A stretch of DNA of 37,986 nucleotides from Planctomycetota bacterium (GCA_019636275.1 JAHBXY010000086.1:1-37986), one strand, 5' to 3'. Positions 20,001-29,189 are shown, counted from the stretch's first letter. Made by a program: numbers and translations. Notes: generated from the letters alone by a model not told the origin.

Positions 20001-23000
20001 CGTGCGCGTTGGTGCTGCGCGCCCCCTCGCCGCCCGAGGACGGCCCGCCAGACGCCCGCCTCGCAGCGCAGCTATGAGCGCCGGCGCCGCGTCCTCGCCG
20101 GCCGTGCGGTCGAGGAGGCCGACCAGGTCGCGCAGGGCCTCGGGCGGCGCGGCGAGGTCGAGGCCCTGGCGCAGGAGCGCCTCGAGCTCGGGCCGGAGCG
20201 ACGGCCCGCGCAGGCGGCCGGCGAGCGACAGCGCGGCCTGCCGCGCGGCCGGGTCGGGGTCGAGGACGAGCGGCAGGAGCCCCCGCGTGGCCTCGGGGAC
20301 GTCGAGGTCGGCGAGCAGGGCCAGGAGCTCGCGGCGGACCTGCGGCTCGGGCTGCGCCGCGGCCAGGCGAGCGACCGCCGGGGCGTGCGGCCGGCCGTCC
20401 AGGGCGCGCAGGACGTGCGCCGCGGCGGCGCGGACGTGCGGGTCGGCGTCGGCGAGGAGCGGCACCACCTCGCCCAGGCGCACGTCGTCGACCACGTGCG
20501 GCAGGAGCGCCAGCGCGGCCGCCCGCAGGGGGCCCTGGCCGCGCGCCGCGACATCGAACACGGCCGCCTTCAGGGCGGGGTCGGGCGGCAGGCCGCGGTC
20601 GGGGCGCAGGGCCGCGAGCGCGCCGGCCGCCGCGCGCGGGCGCTCGAGCGAGACGTGCGGGGCGAGGACGTCCACGAGGTCCGTCGGCTCGACGCGCGCG
20701 AGGTGCGCGACGGCCTCGCCGCGCAGGGCGTCGTCGGGCGCGCCGAGGAAGGCGGCGACCAGCGCCAGCCCGCCGGTCGCCCCAGGCGGCCAGGGCGCGC
20801 CCGGCGGCGAGGCGCACGCGGTCGCTCGTCCCTCGAGGCGTGGGCGCAGGGCCGCGGCGAAGCGGGGCTCAGCCGTGGCGGGCGAGCGCCGTGACGGCGT
20901 CTGGCGCACCTCGGCGGCCGGGTCGTCGAGGGCCGCCAGCACCTCGGCCTCGTGCGCCAGGACGCCGTCGCGCGGCACGAGCCCGAGGGCGCCGGCGCGC
21001 GCGCGCGGGCGCGGCGAGGCCAGGAACCCGAGCACGAGCCGGAGCGTCCGCCGGTAGGCCGGCCCGGCGACCACGTCCCACAGCGCCTCCTGCACGAAGG
21101 GCGACGGGTGCGCGCGCGCCCGCTCGAGCCGCGGCAGGGGGCCCTCGTAGGGCCCGCGCGCGCCGGTCTTCGGGTGCAGCACCTCCCGGCGCGCGAGCAG
21201 GGCCAGCGCGGCGCCGTGGAGGAGGCCCACGTCGACGCCGCGCGCCTGCAGGTCGAGGAGCTCGCGGTGCGCGGCGTGGAACGTGGCCGGGCTCACCCAG
21301 GCGCCCGCCTGGCGTAGGCGGCGGCGCAGGTCGTCGGTCTCGTCGCGCGTGAGGCCCGGCACGCCGCCCCGGGGGAGGACCGCGTCGAGGGCGAGCGTCA
21401 CCTGCCGGCGCGCCCAGCGCGCGGCGTCGTGGCGCTCGAGCGCGCGCGCGACGAGGCGCGGCAGCAGCAGGTGCGCCCGCTCCGCGCCCGGCGGCGTCGC
21501 GCGCAGGAGGTCGAGCTCGAGGGCCAGCTCCAGCCCGACGGTGCGCGCCTCGTCGTGGGTGTGGTCGAGCAGCGCGAGCGTCAGCGCGAGGAGCGCGCCG
21601 GGCTCGGGCTCCTGGCGCGCGAGGGCCAGGGCGCGGGCCCGCGCCTTGCGCCCGCCGCTGCCGGTGCCGCGAGCGCCGCGCGGGCCAGGCGGCGCGCGGC
21701 GTCGGCTGACAGCCGTCGTCGCGACCTCGAGCAGGCGGATCGAGCGCGGCGTCGGAGACGCCCGGGAGCGCCGCGACGGCCCGAGGTGTGGGGCGAGCCC
21801 GGCGGCCTCCTGCGGCGTCGCACGCGCGACGACCGCGCCCAGCGACCTCGCCGCCGGGTCGGCCGCCGTCGGCCCGAGGCGCCGCGCGCACCACGCGCGG
21901 CGCCTGGCGCGAGCCCGCAGAGGCCGACCACCCGACCGCCGCCCGCCGCGCGGCCGGGCGGGCGTCCGGCGCCCCGAGGACGCGCCGAGCGCCGGCTCGA
22001 GCTCGAGCGGCGCCAGGCGCGGCCAGGGCCGGCGCGAGGCCGGGGCCGACCTCCGGCACGTCGACGGGCGCGGCGAGCAGGTCGAGCGCCGCGCGCGCCA
22101 CGCGCGCGTCGCCGAGCGCCGCGCCGGTCTTCGAAGCAGGCGGCGATCGTCGTCGCGTGGCCCGGCGCGCCGCCGGGGGGCTGGCCGAGGCCCCGGCGCA
22201 CGTAGGCCACGGCGCCCTGCAGGAGGAGGTCGAGCTGGCTGCCCGGCGGGAGCGGCTGGCGCGTGCGGGCGAGCAGCCTCCCCAGGGCCACGATCGCCGC
22301 CTGCTCGGCCTCGCCCGCGGGCGCGCCGACCGGAGGGAGGTGGCGACCAACCGCGGGCAGGGCCTCCGCGCGCGCGAGGTGCCCCAGGAGGCGCAGGGCC
22401 GGCGCGGGCGCGACCCCGCCGCGCAGGCCGCCGAGCTTCGTGAGCAGGGGGCCGGCGACGCGCTCGAGGTCCTGCTCGACGTAGGCGCGCTCGAGGGCCG
22501 GACCGACGACGGGGTCGGCGACGTGGTCGAGCAGGTTGACGAGGTGCGCGCTCGAGCGGGCGGCGATCGCCAGGCGCGCGATCGCGCGCACGAAGTCGCG
22601 CTGCTCGCGGCGGAAGCGCCGGTGCACGCCCAGGGCGTCGTGGTCGGGCCACAGGCGCGAGAGGAGCGCCTGGAACCAGGTCGGCTCGGGCGAGCCGGTG
22701 CGCTCGAGGCGCTGCCGGCGGGCCAGCGCCCGGCCGTAGACCAGGTTGGCGGCCACGGCCGCGGTCACCAGGTCCTCGGTGGCGCCCGGCGCGAGGAGGC
22801 GCAGGGCCGGCCCGTGCAGGCGCGCGTGCGCGAGGGTCGTCGTGAGGAGCGCCCGCTCCGTGGCGCCGAGCGCCGCGCCCTCGAGCAGGCGCAGGGCCGC
22901 CGCGCGCGCGGCGAGGTCGGCCGCCGGGTCGACGGCCAGGCGCAGGAGCGGGGCCGCCGGTCGCGCGAAGCGCGCCCGGCGCAGCCAGCGCTCGGCGTCG

Positions 23001-23269
23001 CGCCGCCGGTCGTCGCGGCGCAGGAGGTCGACGAGGAGCGGGGCGAACGCCTCGAGGCCGGCGCTCGACACGAGCGCGCCCACGCCGCGCGACAGGTCGG
23101 CGTCGTCGCCGCGGAGCAGGCCCTCGAGGAGCCCACGCGCGGGCTCCCGCGACAGCGCGTCGCCGTGAGCGGCGAGGAGCCGCAGGACCCTCGGCCGGTG
23201 CGAGCGGTGGCCGACGGTCAGCGCGCGCAGGAGGGCCGGGAGGGCCCAGGCCGGGGGCGCGTCAGCCAC
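17068..23269 (-). pseudogene. Giant HEAT/ARM-repeat protein C (retron operon), many apparent frameshifts
   Basis: The start is GTG 23269, overlapping the previous stop by 8 nt; the end is 17068. If repaired the product would be about 2,070 residues of HEAT/ARM repeats. Long clean stretches are 23269 to about 22140 ('ADAPPAWALPALLRALTVGH'), about 21660 to 20905, about 20770 to 20070 ('DPHVRAAAAHVLRALDGRPH'), about 19310 to 18845, about 18320 to 17930, and 17850 to 17068. Between them the repeat signal jumps between all three minus-strand frames, sometimes several times in 200 bp. Each jump restores recognisable repeats, so these are small indels in one ancestral frame. Whether it was one gene or two cannot be settled. 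Decay or base-calling error are both possible. Confidence 0.65.
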
Positions 23270-26023
23270 GCCCGCCGTCGCCGTCGCCGTCCCCGTCATC
23301 ACCGTCCCCCAGGCCGTAGGACACGGGGAGGTCCTCGTCCTCTTCGCCGTCCGCCAGGCCGTACGACGCCGGCAGGTCGTCCTCGGCCCGAGGCGCCTCG
23401 CCCTCGGCCGTCGTGGCCTCGGTCCCGGCCTCGGCCTCCTCCTCGTTGGCGGTCTCGGCGGCGCCCGTGACGGTCGCCAGGGCCTCGATCGCCGCGCCCG
23501 ACACGTGGACCGACGGGTCGGCCAGGGCCTCGCCGAGCGTCGGCCCGAGCGACTCGGCCAGGGTGCCGTCGGCGTCGGCCCGCACCAGCGCCAGGGCGGC
23601 CTGGCGCACCTCGGGCTGCGGGTCGCCCAGGGCGCCGCGCAGGGCGTGCGCGGGCGGCGGCGGGCCGCCCGCTGCGCGCAGGCGCCGCTCGAGCGCGGCG
23701 AGGACCCAGCGCGCACGCGCGGGTCGGGGTCGCCCAGGCGCGCCCGAGCGCCAGCGCTGAGCGCCGCCGGGCGGTCGGTCAGCGCGTCGACTCCAGCCGC
23801 ACTGGGCGCGGGCTGGTGAGCGGCCTCGAGCGGGCGCGGCCGGCGCCGGCAGGCGGCGCGCGAGCGCGCGCCGCGCCGCGGCCCGCACTCGGCGTCGCGC
23901 GCCCGCGTCAGCCGCCCGAGCGCGAGGTCGACCTCCGCCCGGCGCGGCGAGTCGCCGGGGGCGTCGACGAGGGCACCCGCGGTCCACGCGGCGCAGCGCG
24001 AGGGCGGGGTCGGGGTCGAGCGCGGCGAGCACGTCGGCCCGCGCGCGGCGAGGCCCAGCCGACCGACCGCCGAGCGCGGCCGCGCGCACGAAGACCACCG
24101 GCGAGGCGAGCGCGGCCTCGAGCAGGGGCTCGGCCGCGGCCCGCGGCGCCGTGGCCAGCGCCTCGACCGTCGCGCGCAGCTCGCGCCGCGCGGCCTCGAG
24201 CGCCTCGGCCTGCGCGGCGCCGCCCCCGCCTCCTGCTCCGAGCGCCGGACCGGCCCAGGTCGACAGCGTCGTCAGCGCCGCCTGGCGCAGCTCCGGATCG
24301 TCGAGGCGCAGGAGGAGCGCCAGCGTGGCCACGTGGCGCTCGCGCCGGTTGAGCAGCTTGAGCGCGCGCCGGGCCACCTCGCCGCTCGGGTGCGCGAGCA
24401 GCGCCTCGACGGCGAGCCCCATGGCCTCCTCCCAGGCGTCCTCGCAGACGCCGATGAAGGGCTTGGCGAAGTCGGTCGGGAGGCTCCGGCCGGGCGCCGG
24501 CCCGGCCGCGCGCGCGGTGGCCCACAGGTCGCGCCCGCCGGCGCGCAGGAGCGAGAGCGCCAGCGTGCGCACCTCCCACAAAGGGTGGCGCAGGAGCGGC
24601 GCCAGGGCCCGGGGCGCCGGCACCACCCCGGCCTCCTGCGCCGCGCGCAGGGCGGCCACGACCTCGGCCCGGGCGGGCTCGCGCGCCCAGGTCACGCCGT
24701 CGAGCAGCGGCTCGACGAGCGACCACCGGCCCAGGTGACGCACGAGGCCGGCCGCCGCGGCCAGCGCGTCGTCGTCGCGCGAGGCCACGCCCGCGCGACC
24801 TCGGCCGCGGCGACCCTGACGGCGGCGCGGGCCTCGGGCTGCGCGCGTGCAGGGCGCGCAGGGCGTCGAGCGCGGCCCCGCGCGCCCGGGTCGTCGAGGA
24901 AGCGCGCCACCGGGTCGACCAGGCGCGCCAGCGGGCGCGCGGCCACCCAGCCCGCCAGGTCCGGCGTCGGCGCGTCGCCGGCGCGCGCCCGCGACAATGC
25001 CTCGAGGACGACCGCCTCGACCTGCAGCGGATGCGCGACGCGCAGCGCCTCGCGCCCCGTCTCGGGGGCCACGCGGCGCACGACGTCGCGTAGCGGCAGG
25101 GCGCCGGGAAAGCGCCACGGAGGCGGGCCGCCGCCGCGCGCACGGCCGCGTCGCGGCCGAGGAGCGGGCGCGCGTCCGGCCCACAGGCCGGTCCGGCCGA
25201 GGCGGGCGCCGGCGTCGAGGAGCGCCGGCGCGGTTCGCGCGCCCCGCGCAGCGGGCCGGGCGACGCCCACCCGCGCGGCAGGAGCCCGCGCAGGAGCCGC
25301 GCCAGCCCCGCGCGCAGGCGGCGCCAGCGGCGGCCCTCGGTGAGCCGCCCGACGACCTCGCGCGCGCGCGCGGCGACGAGGTCGCGCACCTCCTCGTTGG
25401 CCCCGCGCTCCTCGACCAGGCGCAGCCCCAGGCGCACCTGCCACGGGTCGCGGTCGTCGAGCAGGCGCGCGGCCAGCCGCGGCGCCTGAAGGTGCGGGGC
25501 CAGGGCCAGCGTCGGGGCGAGGTCGGGCGCGGCCGCCTCGACGGCGGGTCGACGCCGCCCGGGGCCGGTCGGCCGCGGCAACGCCAGCAGCGCCTGAGCG
25601 CGCGCGGCGCGCGAGCCGAAGCGCCGCCGCCGCCGACGACGAACGCCCACAGGACTGAGCGCGCCCGCCCGTCGGCGCGGCGCGCCAGGGCCGCGACGGC
25701 GACCTCACCACGGCGTCCTGCACGAGCTCGTCGAGGAGCAGGCGGGGCCAGCGCCGGCGTGTGCGGTCGTGCCGGCGCCGCCGAAGCGCTCGAGGCCGCG
25801 CGCCCAGGCCGCGGGTCGGCGGCGTCGGCCTGAGCAGCCGGAGCGCCGCCCGCTCCCGGCGGCCGGAGGCGCACGAGCGCCCGGCGCGCCGCCGCCCGCA
25901 CGCTGGGCGCCCTCGTATCGAGGAGAATGCGCCAGCCGGCCCAGGTGGCTTTATGCGGTCGCCGTCGGTCGACACGAGGTCGAGGGCGCGCGCGAGCGCC
26001 CCCGGCGCGCGTAGCCTCGACAC
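23262..26023 (-). pseudogene. HEAT/ARM-repeat protein B (retron operon), multiple apparent frameshifts
   Basis: GTG 26023 begins 4 nt after the previous stop ('MSRLRAPGALARALDLVSTDGDRIK'); the stop is at 23262. Repaired length is about 920 residues. The frame first breaks near 25955, where the next frame continues 'ATWAGWRILLDTRAPSVRAAARR'. Other breaks fall near 25870, 25600, 25235, 25105, 24885, 24850 and 24790. From 24790 to about 24080 the frame is clean ('HPLWEVRTLALSLLRAGG', 'HVATLALLLRLDDPELRQAAL'), and again from about 23715 to the stop. The C-terminus is a natural-looking acidic tail with a repeated 'YGL' unit. HEAT repeats are clear throughout. It is co-transcribed with the RT. Confidence 0.68.
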
Positions 26024-26027
26024 GCCG

Positions 26028-27167
26028 TCATGCGCCGCCGCGCAGCGCCGCCGGCAGCGCCGCGAACACGTCGAGCGGAGCGGCGCGTCGGCGGCCCGCG
26101 GGTCGAGCTCCGGCCGCGGCCAGGGCGGCCAGGAGCGGGTCGTCGGCGAGCACCTCGACGACCGCGCGGCGCACCGACGCGGCGCGGTGGTCGAGCAGGG
26201 CGCGCACCTGCGGGCCGACCTCGGGCGAGAGCCCGCCGCGCGGCAGGGCGCGCAGCACCTCGACGACCACGCCCGGCGGGTTCGTCAGGCCGAGGGTCGC
26301 GAGCGCTCCGCCGGGGCGCGTGGCCGCTCGACAGGTGAGCAGCCGCCAGCCGAGCGCGCGCAGCTGGCGTACTTTGGCGGCCGCGCGCAGTACGGCCTCG
26401 TCGCGGGCGGCCGGGTCGCCGCCAGCCGCAGGCAGCGGGCGGTCGGCCAGCGCCGCGAGCGCGTCTCGGGGCCGGCGGCCCGGCCGCGAGCACGGCCGCG
26501 CCGCGCTGAGCGCCGCGCCGCCGGCGACGAAGGCCTCGAGCGACGGCCGCTCGCCGTCGTCGGGCGCGAGCAGGCCCTGGACCCACAGCGCCACGGCGGC
26601 GCGCGCCCGGGCCACCTCCTCGGCGGCCACCGTGCGCGTCGCGTGCAGCGCGTTCCACACGAGGGCCCCGAGCGCCGCCTCGCGCGCGTCGGCGGCCAGG
26701 CGGTCGAACGCGGCCAGCAGGGTCGGCGCGCGGCCCGAGGCGTCGATCGGCAGGGCCAGCGCGTCGGCGACGACGCGCGCGTCGGCCTCGAGGCACAGCC
26801 GGACGAGGTCGTCGTCGAGCGGCGCCTCGGTCAGCGGCACCTCGAGCAGCAGGTCGCGCCCGCGCGGCGTGGCGAGCATCACCTCGAGGAAGGCCCGCTC
26901 GTGGCACAGGGCGGCCGTGAGCGCCGCGCGCTCGCGCTCCGAGAGGTTCGACGGCGGCGCCGGCCGCTCGGCCGCGTCGACGGGCGGGCGCCGGCGGAGC
27001 GCCGCCTCGGCGGCGCCGCGCACGCGCAGCGACGGCTCGACCAGGAGCATGGCCATGAGCGCCGGCTGGAGGCGCGCCGCATCCTCGCCCGAGAGCGAGG
27101 CCACGGCCTGCGTCCGCTGCTCGGCGCCGCCGCCGCGCACCACCTCCCGCAGGGCGTCGAGCCTCAC
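26028..27167 (-). CDS. HEAT/ARM-repeat protein A (retron operon)
   Basis: A 379-residue helical-repeat protein directly after the reverse transcriptase, starting at GTG 27167 in a GTGA overlap with the RT stop (27164-27167). The N-terminal half reads cleanly ('LDALREVVRGGGAEQRTQAVASLSGEDAARLQPALMAMLL'). Near residue 240 a short low-complexity stretch ('SAARPCSRPGRRPRD') might hide a compensated frameshift. The C-terminus ('APLDVFAALPAALRGG') appears natural, with the next start 4 nt later. There are no catalytic motifs. The tight overlap suggests a fixed stoichiometry with the RT, so this is the HEAT protein most likely to contact it directly (inference). Confidence 0.8.
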   Translation of the reverse strand: MRLDALREVVRGGGAEQRTQAVASLSGEDAARLQPALMAMLLVEPSLRVRGAAEAALRRRPPVDAAERPAPPSNLSERERAALTAALCHERAFLEVMLATPRGRDLLLEVPLTEAPLDDDLVRLCLEADARVVADALALPIDASGRAPTLLAAFDRLAADAREAALGALVWNALHATRTVAAEEVARARAAVALWVQGLLAPDDGERPSLEAFVAGGAALSAARPCSRPGRRPRDALAALADRPLPAAGGDPAARDEAVLRAAAKVRQLRALGWRLLTCRAATRPGGALATLGLTNPPGVVVEVLRALPRGGLSPEVGPQVRALLDHRAASVRRAVVEVLADDPLLAALAAAGARPAGRRRAAPLDVFAALPAALRGGA

Positions 27168-28348
27168 GCCGGCACCTCGCGGAGCGCGCGCAGCCAGCGC
27201 TCACCCAGCGCCGGCTTGACCATCTTCACGTAGCTGGCGTAGCCGAGCATGCGCGCGCGCTCGGCCGGGTCGGCGAACCCGGCCCGCGTGACCCGGTGCA
27301 CCGCGGCGCGAAAGCGGCGCAGCGTGGCCCGCGGCAGCCCGGCGACGTCGTTCGTGACCACGCCGGTGACCCGCTGCTGGCGGCCCCGACGCACGACGAC
27401 CAGCTTGTCGGGGTTGAGCTGGAAGCCCTCGCCCTCGAGCGCGGCGCGCACGACGCCGAGGAGGCGGCCGACGCGCTCGCGCGCGCCGTCCTGCGACGAG
27501 AAGGCCAGGTCGTCGGCGTAGCGCGTGTAGACCCAGCCGTGCCGGCGCGCGTAGCCGGCCAGGCGCGCGTCGAGGCGGCGCGCGATCTGGTTGGTGAGCT
27601 CGGGGCTGGTCGGCGCCCCCTGCGGCAGGGCCCGCGGGCCGACGGCCACCCACGCCGGCTGGCCGTCGAGGTCGGCCTCGACGCGGCGCGCCTCGGTCGT
27701 GAGGAGCCCCAGGAGCGTGGCGACCATGCCGGAGTAGCCCAGCGCCTCGAACAGCCCGCGCACGCGCGGGAAGTCGATCGCGCCGAAGAAGTCGCGGATG
27801 TCCGCCTTCACCAGCACGGCCGCGCGCAGGTGGGGCCGGGCGTTGGTGAGGGTCGAGCGCCCGCGGACGAAGGCCTGGGCGTGGACCGTGGGCTCCAGCC
27901 GGGCCAGGACGTGCTGGCGGATCGCCTGCTGCGCGGCGCGCAGCGCCGGGCGCGGGGCGGAGATCGTGCGCACGCCCCCCTTCGCCTTGGGGACCTGGAA
28001 CTGCCGGTAGTGGGTGACCGTCGCCACGTCGCGATGGTACGTCAGCCAGCGGAGCGCGCGCATGTCCATGCCCAGCAGGGTGGCGAGGTCGGCCGCGTCG
28101 TGCATCACCGGCAGGCCGCGGCGCTCGAGGGCGGCCGCGTCCGAGCGGGCGGCGGGCAGGCGGGCGGAGACCCCCTCGCCCGCGTGGAGGACCTCGCGGG
28201 TCAGGCGGGCGGCGTGGGTCGCGCGGCGCGCCCGGACCGCCGCGGCCCGGGCCAGGCGGGCGGCGCGGCGGGCCTCCTCGCGCGCCTCGGCGCGGCGGGC
28301 CGCCTCCTCCGCCTCCACCCGCACGGACTTCCTCGGGCCCTCGGTCAT
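27164..28348 (-). CDS. Retron-type reverse transcriptase
   Basis: This 394-residue RT synthesises the msDNA of a retron, an anti-phage defence element, from its adjacent ncRNA. Palm motifs: 'VKADIRDFFGAID' (motif A, Asp183), 'PQGAPTSPELTN' (motif B, about 242-253) and 'TRYADDLAFS' (motif C, YADD 277-280). The two retron-diagnostic elements are both present: region X NAxxH (Asn169-His173 in 'TLTNARPHL') and region Y VTG (327-329 in 'RVTGVVTND'). A charged Ala/Arg-rich helix of about 55 residues forms the N-terminus. ATG 28348 has GGGAGGGGA immediately upstream. The gene lies downstream of the structured ncRNA, as in all retrons, and its stop overlaps the first HEAT gene. No maturase or endonuclease domain argues against a group II intron. 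Confidence 0.95.
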   Translation of the reverse strand: MTEGPRKSVRVEAEEAARRAEAREEARRAARLARAAAVRARRATHAARLTREVLHAGEGVSARLPAARSDAAALERRGLPVMHDAADLATLLGMDMRALRWLTYHRDVATVTHYRQFQVPKAKGGVRTISAPRPALRAAQQAIRQHVLARLEPTVHAQAFVRGRSTLTNARPHLRAAVLVKADIRDFFGAIDFPRVRGLFEALGYSGMVATLLGLLTTEARRVEADLDGQPAWVAVGPRALPQGAPTSPELTNQIARRLDARLAGYARRHGWVYTRYADDLAFSSQDGARERVGRLLGVVRAALEGEGFQLNPDKLVVVRRGRQQRVTGVVTNDVAGLPRATLRRFRAAVHRVTRAGFADPAERARMLGYASYVKMVKPALGERWLRALREVPA

Positions 28349-28409
28349 TCCCCTCCCGGCGCCGGCTGAAGAGACCGCCCGGTCCGTCGCGGGCGCGACG
28401 GACCGGGCC
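28349..28409 (-). other. Short RT leader with GC-rich hairpin
   Basis: Between the predicted ncRNA 3' repeat and the RT start lies a 13-bp perfect stem (28378-28390 with 28395-28407, loop gggc). It could stabilise the processed ncRNA 3' end or lower RT translation. There is no T-tract that would make it a strong terminator. Confidence 0.5.
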
Positions 28410-28660
28410 GTCAGGTGAGGCGGTTCACTCCTCCGCTCCGACCGCGAGGGTCGAACCAGCGAACGGGTGGGCGCCGGTGACCCCGATCGGGGGCACCTCC
28501 GCGTGGATTTCCCAATCCCCCCCAGTGAGCGGAGGTGCCCCCGATCGGGGTCACCGGCGCCCGCCCGGAGCAAGAGTAGGGACCCTCGCGGTGACGCCTG
28601 AAGGGCGATGCCCGGCCGCGGCGAAGCGCCGCGAGAACGCTGACGTCCTCCTCCCCTGAC
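28410..28660 (-). ncRNA. Retron msr-msd ncRNA (predicted)
   Basis: Located directly upstream of the RT on the same strand. The outer ends form a candidate a1/a2 pair: gtcaggggagg (28660 down to 28650) pairs with 28420-28410 at 10 of 11 positions. After a1 comes an msr-like part with a 7-bp stem and 3-nt loop (28633-28617). The msd-like part (28592-28441) starts and ends with 12-bp perfect repeats, accgcgagggtc (28592-28581) and its complement (28452-28441). Inside is a 38-nt stem with one mismatch (28566-28529 with 28502-28465) and a 26-nt apical loop carrying a 5-bp hairpin. An alternative is that the 12-bp pair is itself a1/a2, which leaves almost no msr. The branching G is not identified with certainty. 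Confidence 0.75.
28441..28592 (-). repeat. Long rod-like inverted repeat inside the retron ncRNA (msd stem)
   Basis: A 12-bp perfect outer stem (28441-28452 / 28581-28592), an internal loop of 12 and 14 nt, then a 38-nt stem with 37 matches (28465-28502 / 28529-28566). The inner stem contains the self-complementary core ccccgatcgggg. Such long imperfect stems are what retron RTs copy into the msDNA hairpin. Confidence 0.85.
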
Positions 28661-28667
28661 CGGGCGG

Positions 28668-28673
28668 ACGATA
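28668..28673 (-). promoter_or_regulatory. Candidate -10 box (TATCGT) of the retron transcript
   Basis: On the minus strand TATCGT is followed by exactly 7 nt (ccgcccg) and then the first base of predicted a1 (28660). The same 7-nt spacing separates TANNNT boxes from the ATG of two other genes in this window, so it probably marks the transcription start and the 5' end of the ncRNA. No clear -35 is seen. Confidence 0.45.
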
Positions 28674-28702
28674 CCCGGCGGGACCGACAGGCCGGGACCC
28701 GC

Positions 28703-28708
28703 TACGAT
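28703..28708 (+). promoter_or_regulatory. Candidate -10 box (TACGAT) of the Coa1-like gene
   Basis: TACGAT, then 7 nt (ccggggc), then the ATG at 28716. This is the geometry of a leaderless mRNA. It lies back to back with the retron promoter 30 bp away. Confidence 0.45.
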
Positions 28709-28715
28709 CCGGGGC

Positions 28716-29189
28716 ATGGCGACCGTCGACCCCGGCAGCCTCGGCCCGAGCCGCGTCAAGCGGCGCCTCCGGTCGCTGGCGATCGGCGCCGGGACCGGGC
28801 TGATCGCCTGCGCCATGGCGGTCGGCGTCGACGACCTGCGCGAGCGGGCGCGCGGCCGGGGCGACGCGCTCTCGCGCACCGACGTGCGGCAGGTGGTCGC
28901 GACCTCGCGTCTGCGCGCGCGCGCGGAGGACCTCGCGCGCACCTCGCCCCTGGTCGCCGCCGCGCTCGGCGGCGCGCCGAGCGAGGTCACGCTCGACGGC
29001 TGCGCGCTCGAGGACGACGGGGCCGTCGCCCGCGCGCGCTTGCGCCTCTCGCTCGTCGGCCCGACCGGGGCCGGGTGGCTCGAGGTCGAAGCCACCCGGC
29101 CGAGCGGCGACCGGCGCGCGGCGTGGAGCGCGCTGGCGCGCTTCGTCGGGGGCGGGGGCGCGCCGGTCGAGGTGCCCTTCGGGCCGTGA
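28716..29189 (+). CDS. Coa1-like small membrane protein
   Basis: A 157-residue protein with one N-terminal hydrophobic helix (about 22-38, 'IGAGTGLIACAMAVGV'). A soluble domain follows whose pattern ('LARTSPLVAAALGGAPSEVTLDGCAL...ARARLRLSLVGPTGAGWLEVEATR') resembles bacterial Coa1-family proteins: a helix, 'LG.P', then three or four beta strands ending in a G-x-G-x-hydrophobic strand. Bacterial members have no established function despite the name. It is divergent from the retron and apparently leaderless, with no Shine-Dalgarno before ATG 28716. It may be unrelated to the retron and simply mark its border. Confidence 0.65.
   Translation: MATVDPGSLGPSRVKRRLRSLAIGAGTGLIACAMAVGVDDLRERARGRGDALSRTDVRQVVATSRLRARAEDLARTSPLVAAALGGAPSEVTLDGCALEDDGAVARARLRLSLVGPTGAGWLEVEATRPSGDRRAAWSALARFVGGGGAPVEVPFGP

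Noticed and set aside
15270..22652. A 2,460-codon open frame on the minus strand
   Set aside because: It is continuously open only because of the high GC content. It runs across HEAT-C and HEAT-D and encodes HEAT-like protein in patches only; in the HEAT-D part it is a plain shadow of the 729-residue gene.
27164..28348. RT as a group II intron maturase or diversity-generating retroelement
   Set aside because: The retron NAxxH and VTG motifs are present, there is no maturase or HNH domain, no template/variable repeat pair was seen, and a retron-like ncRNA lies directly upstream.
28445..28465. GGTTCGACC on the minus strand resembling a tRNA T-loop
   Set aside because: The flanking bases do not form a T-stem, and no acceptor, D or anticodon arms can be built.
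28477..28659. 60-codon plus-strand frame through the ncRNA
   Set aside because: It lies over the long hairpin, and base pairing explains the sequence better than coding.
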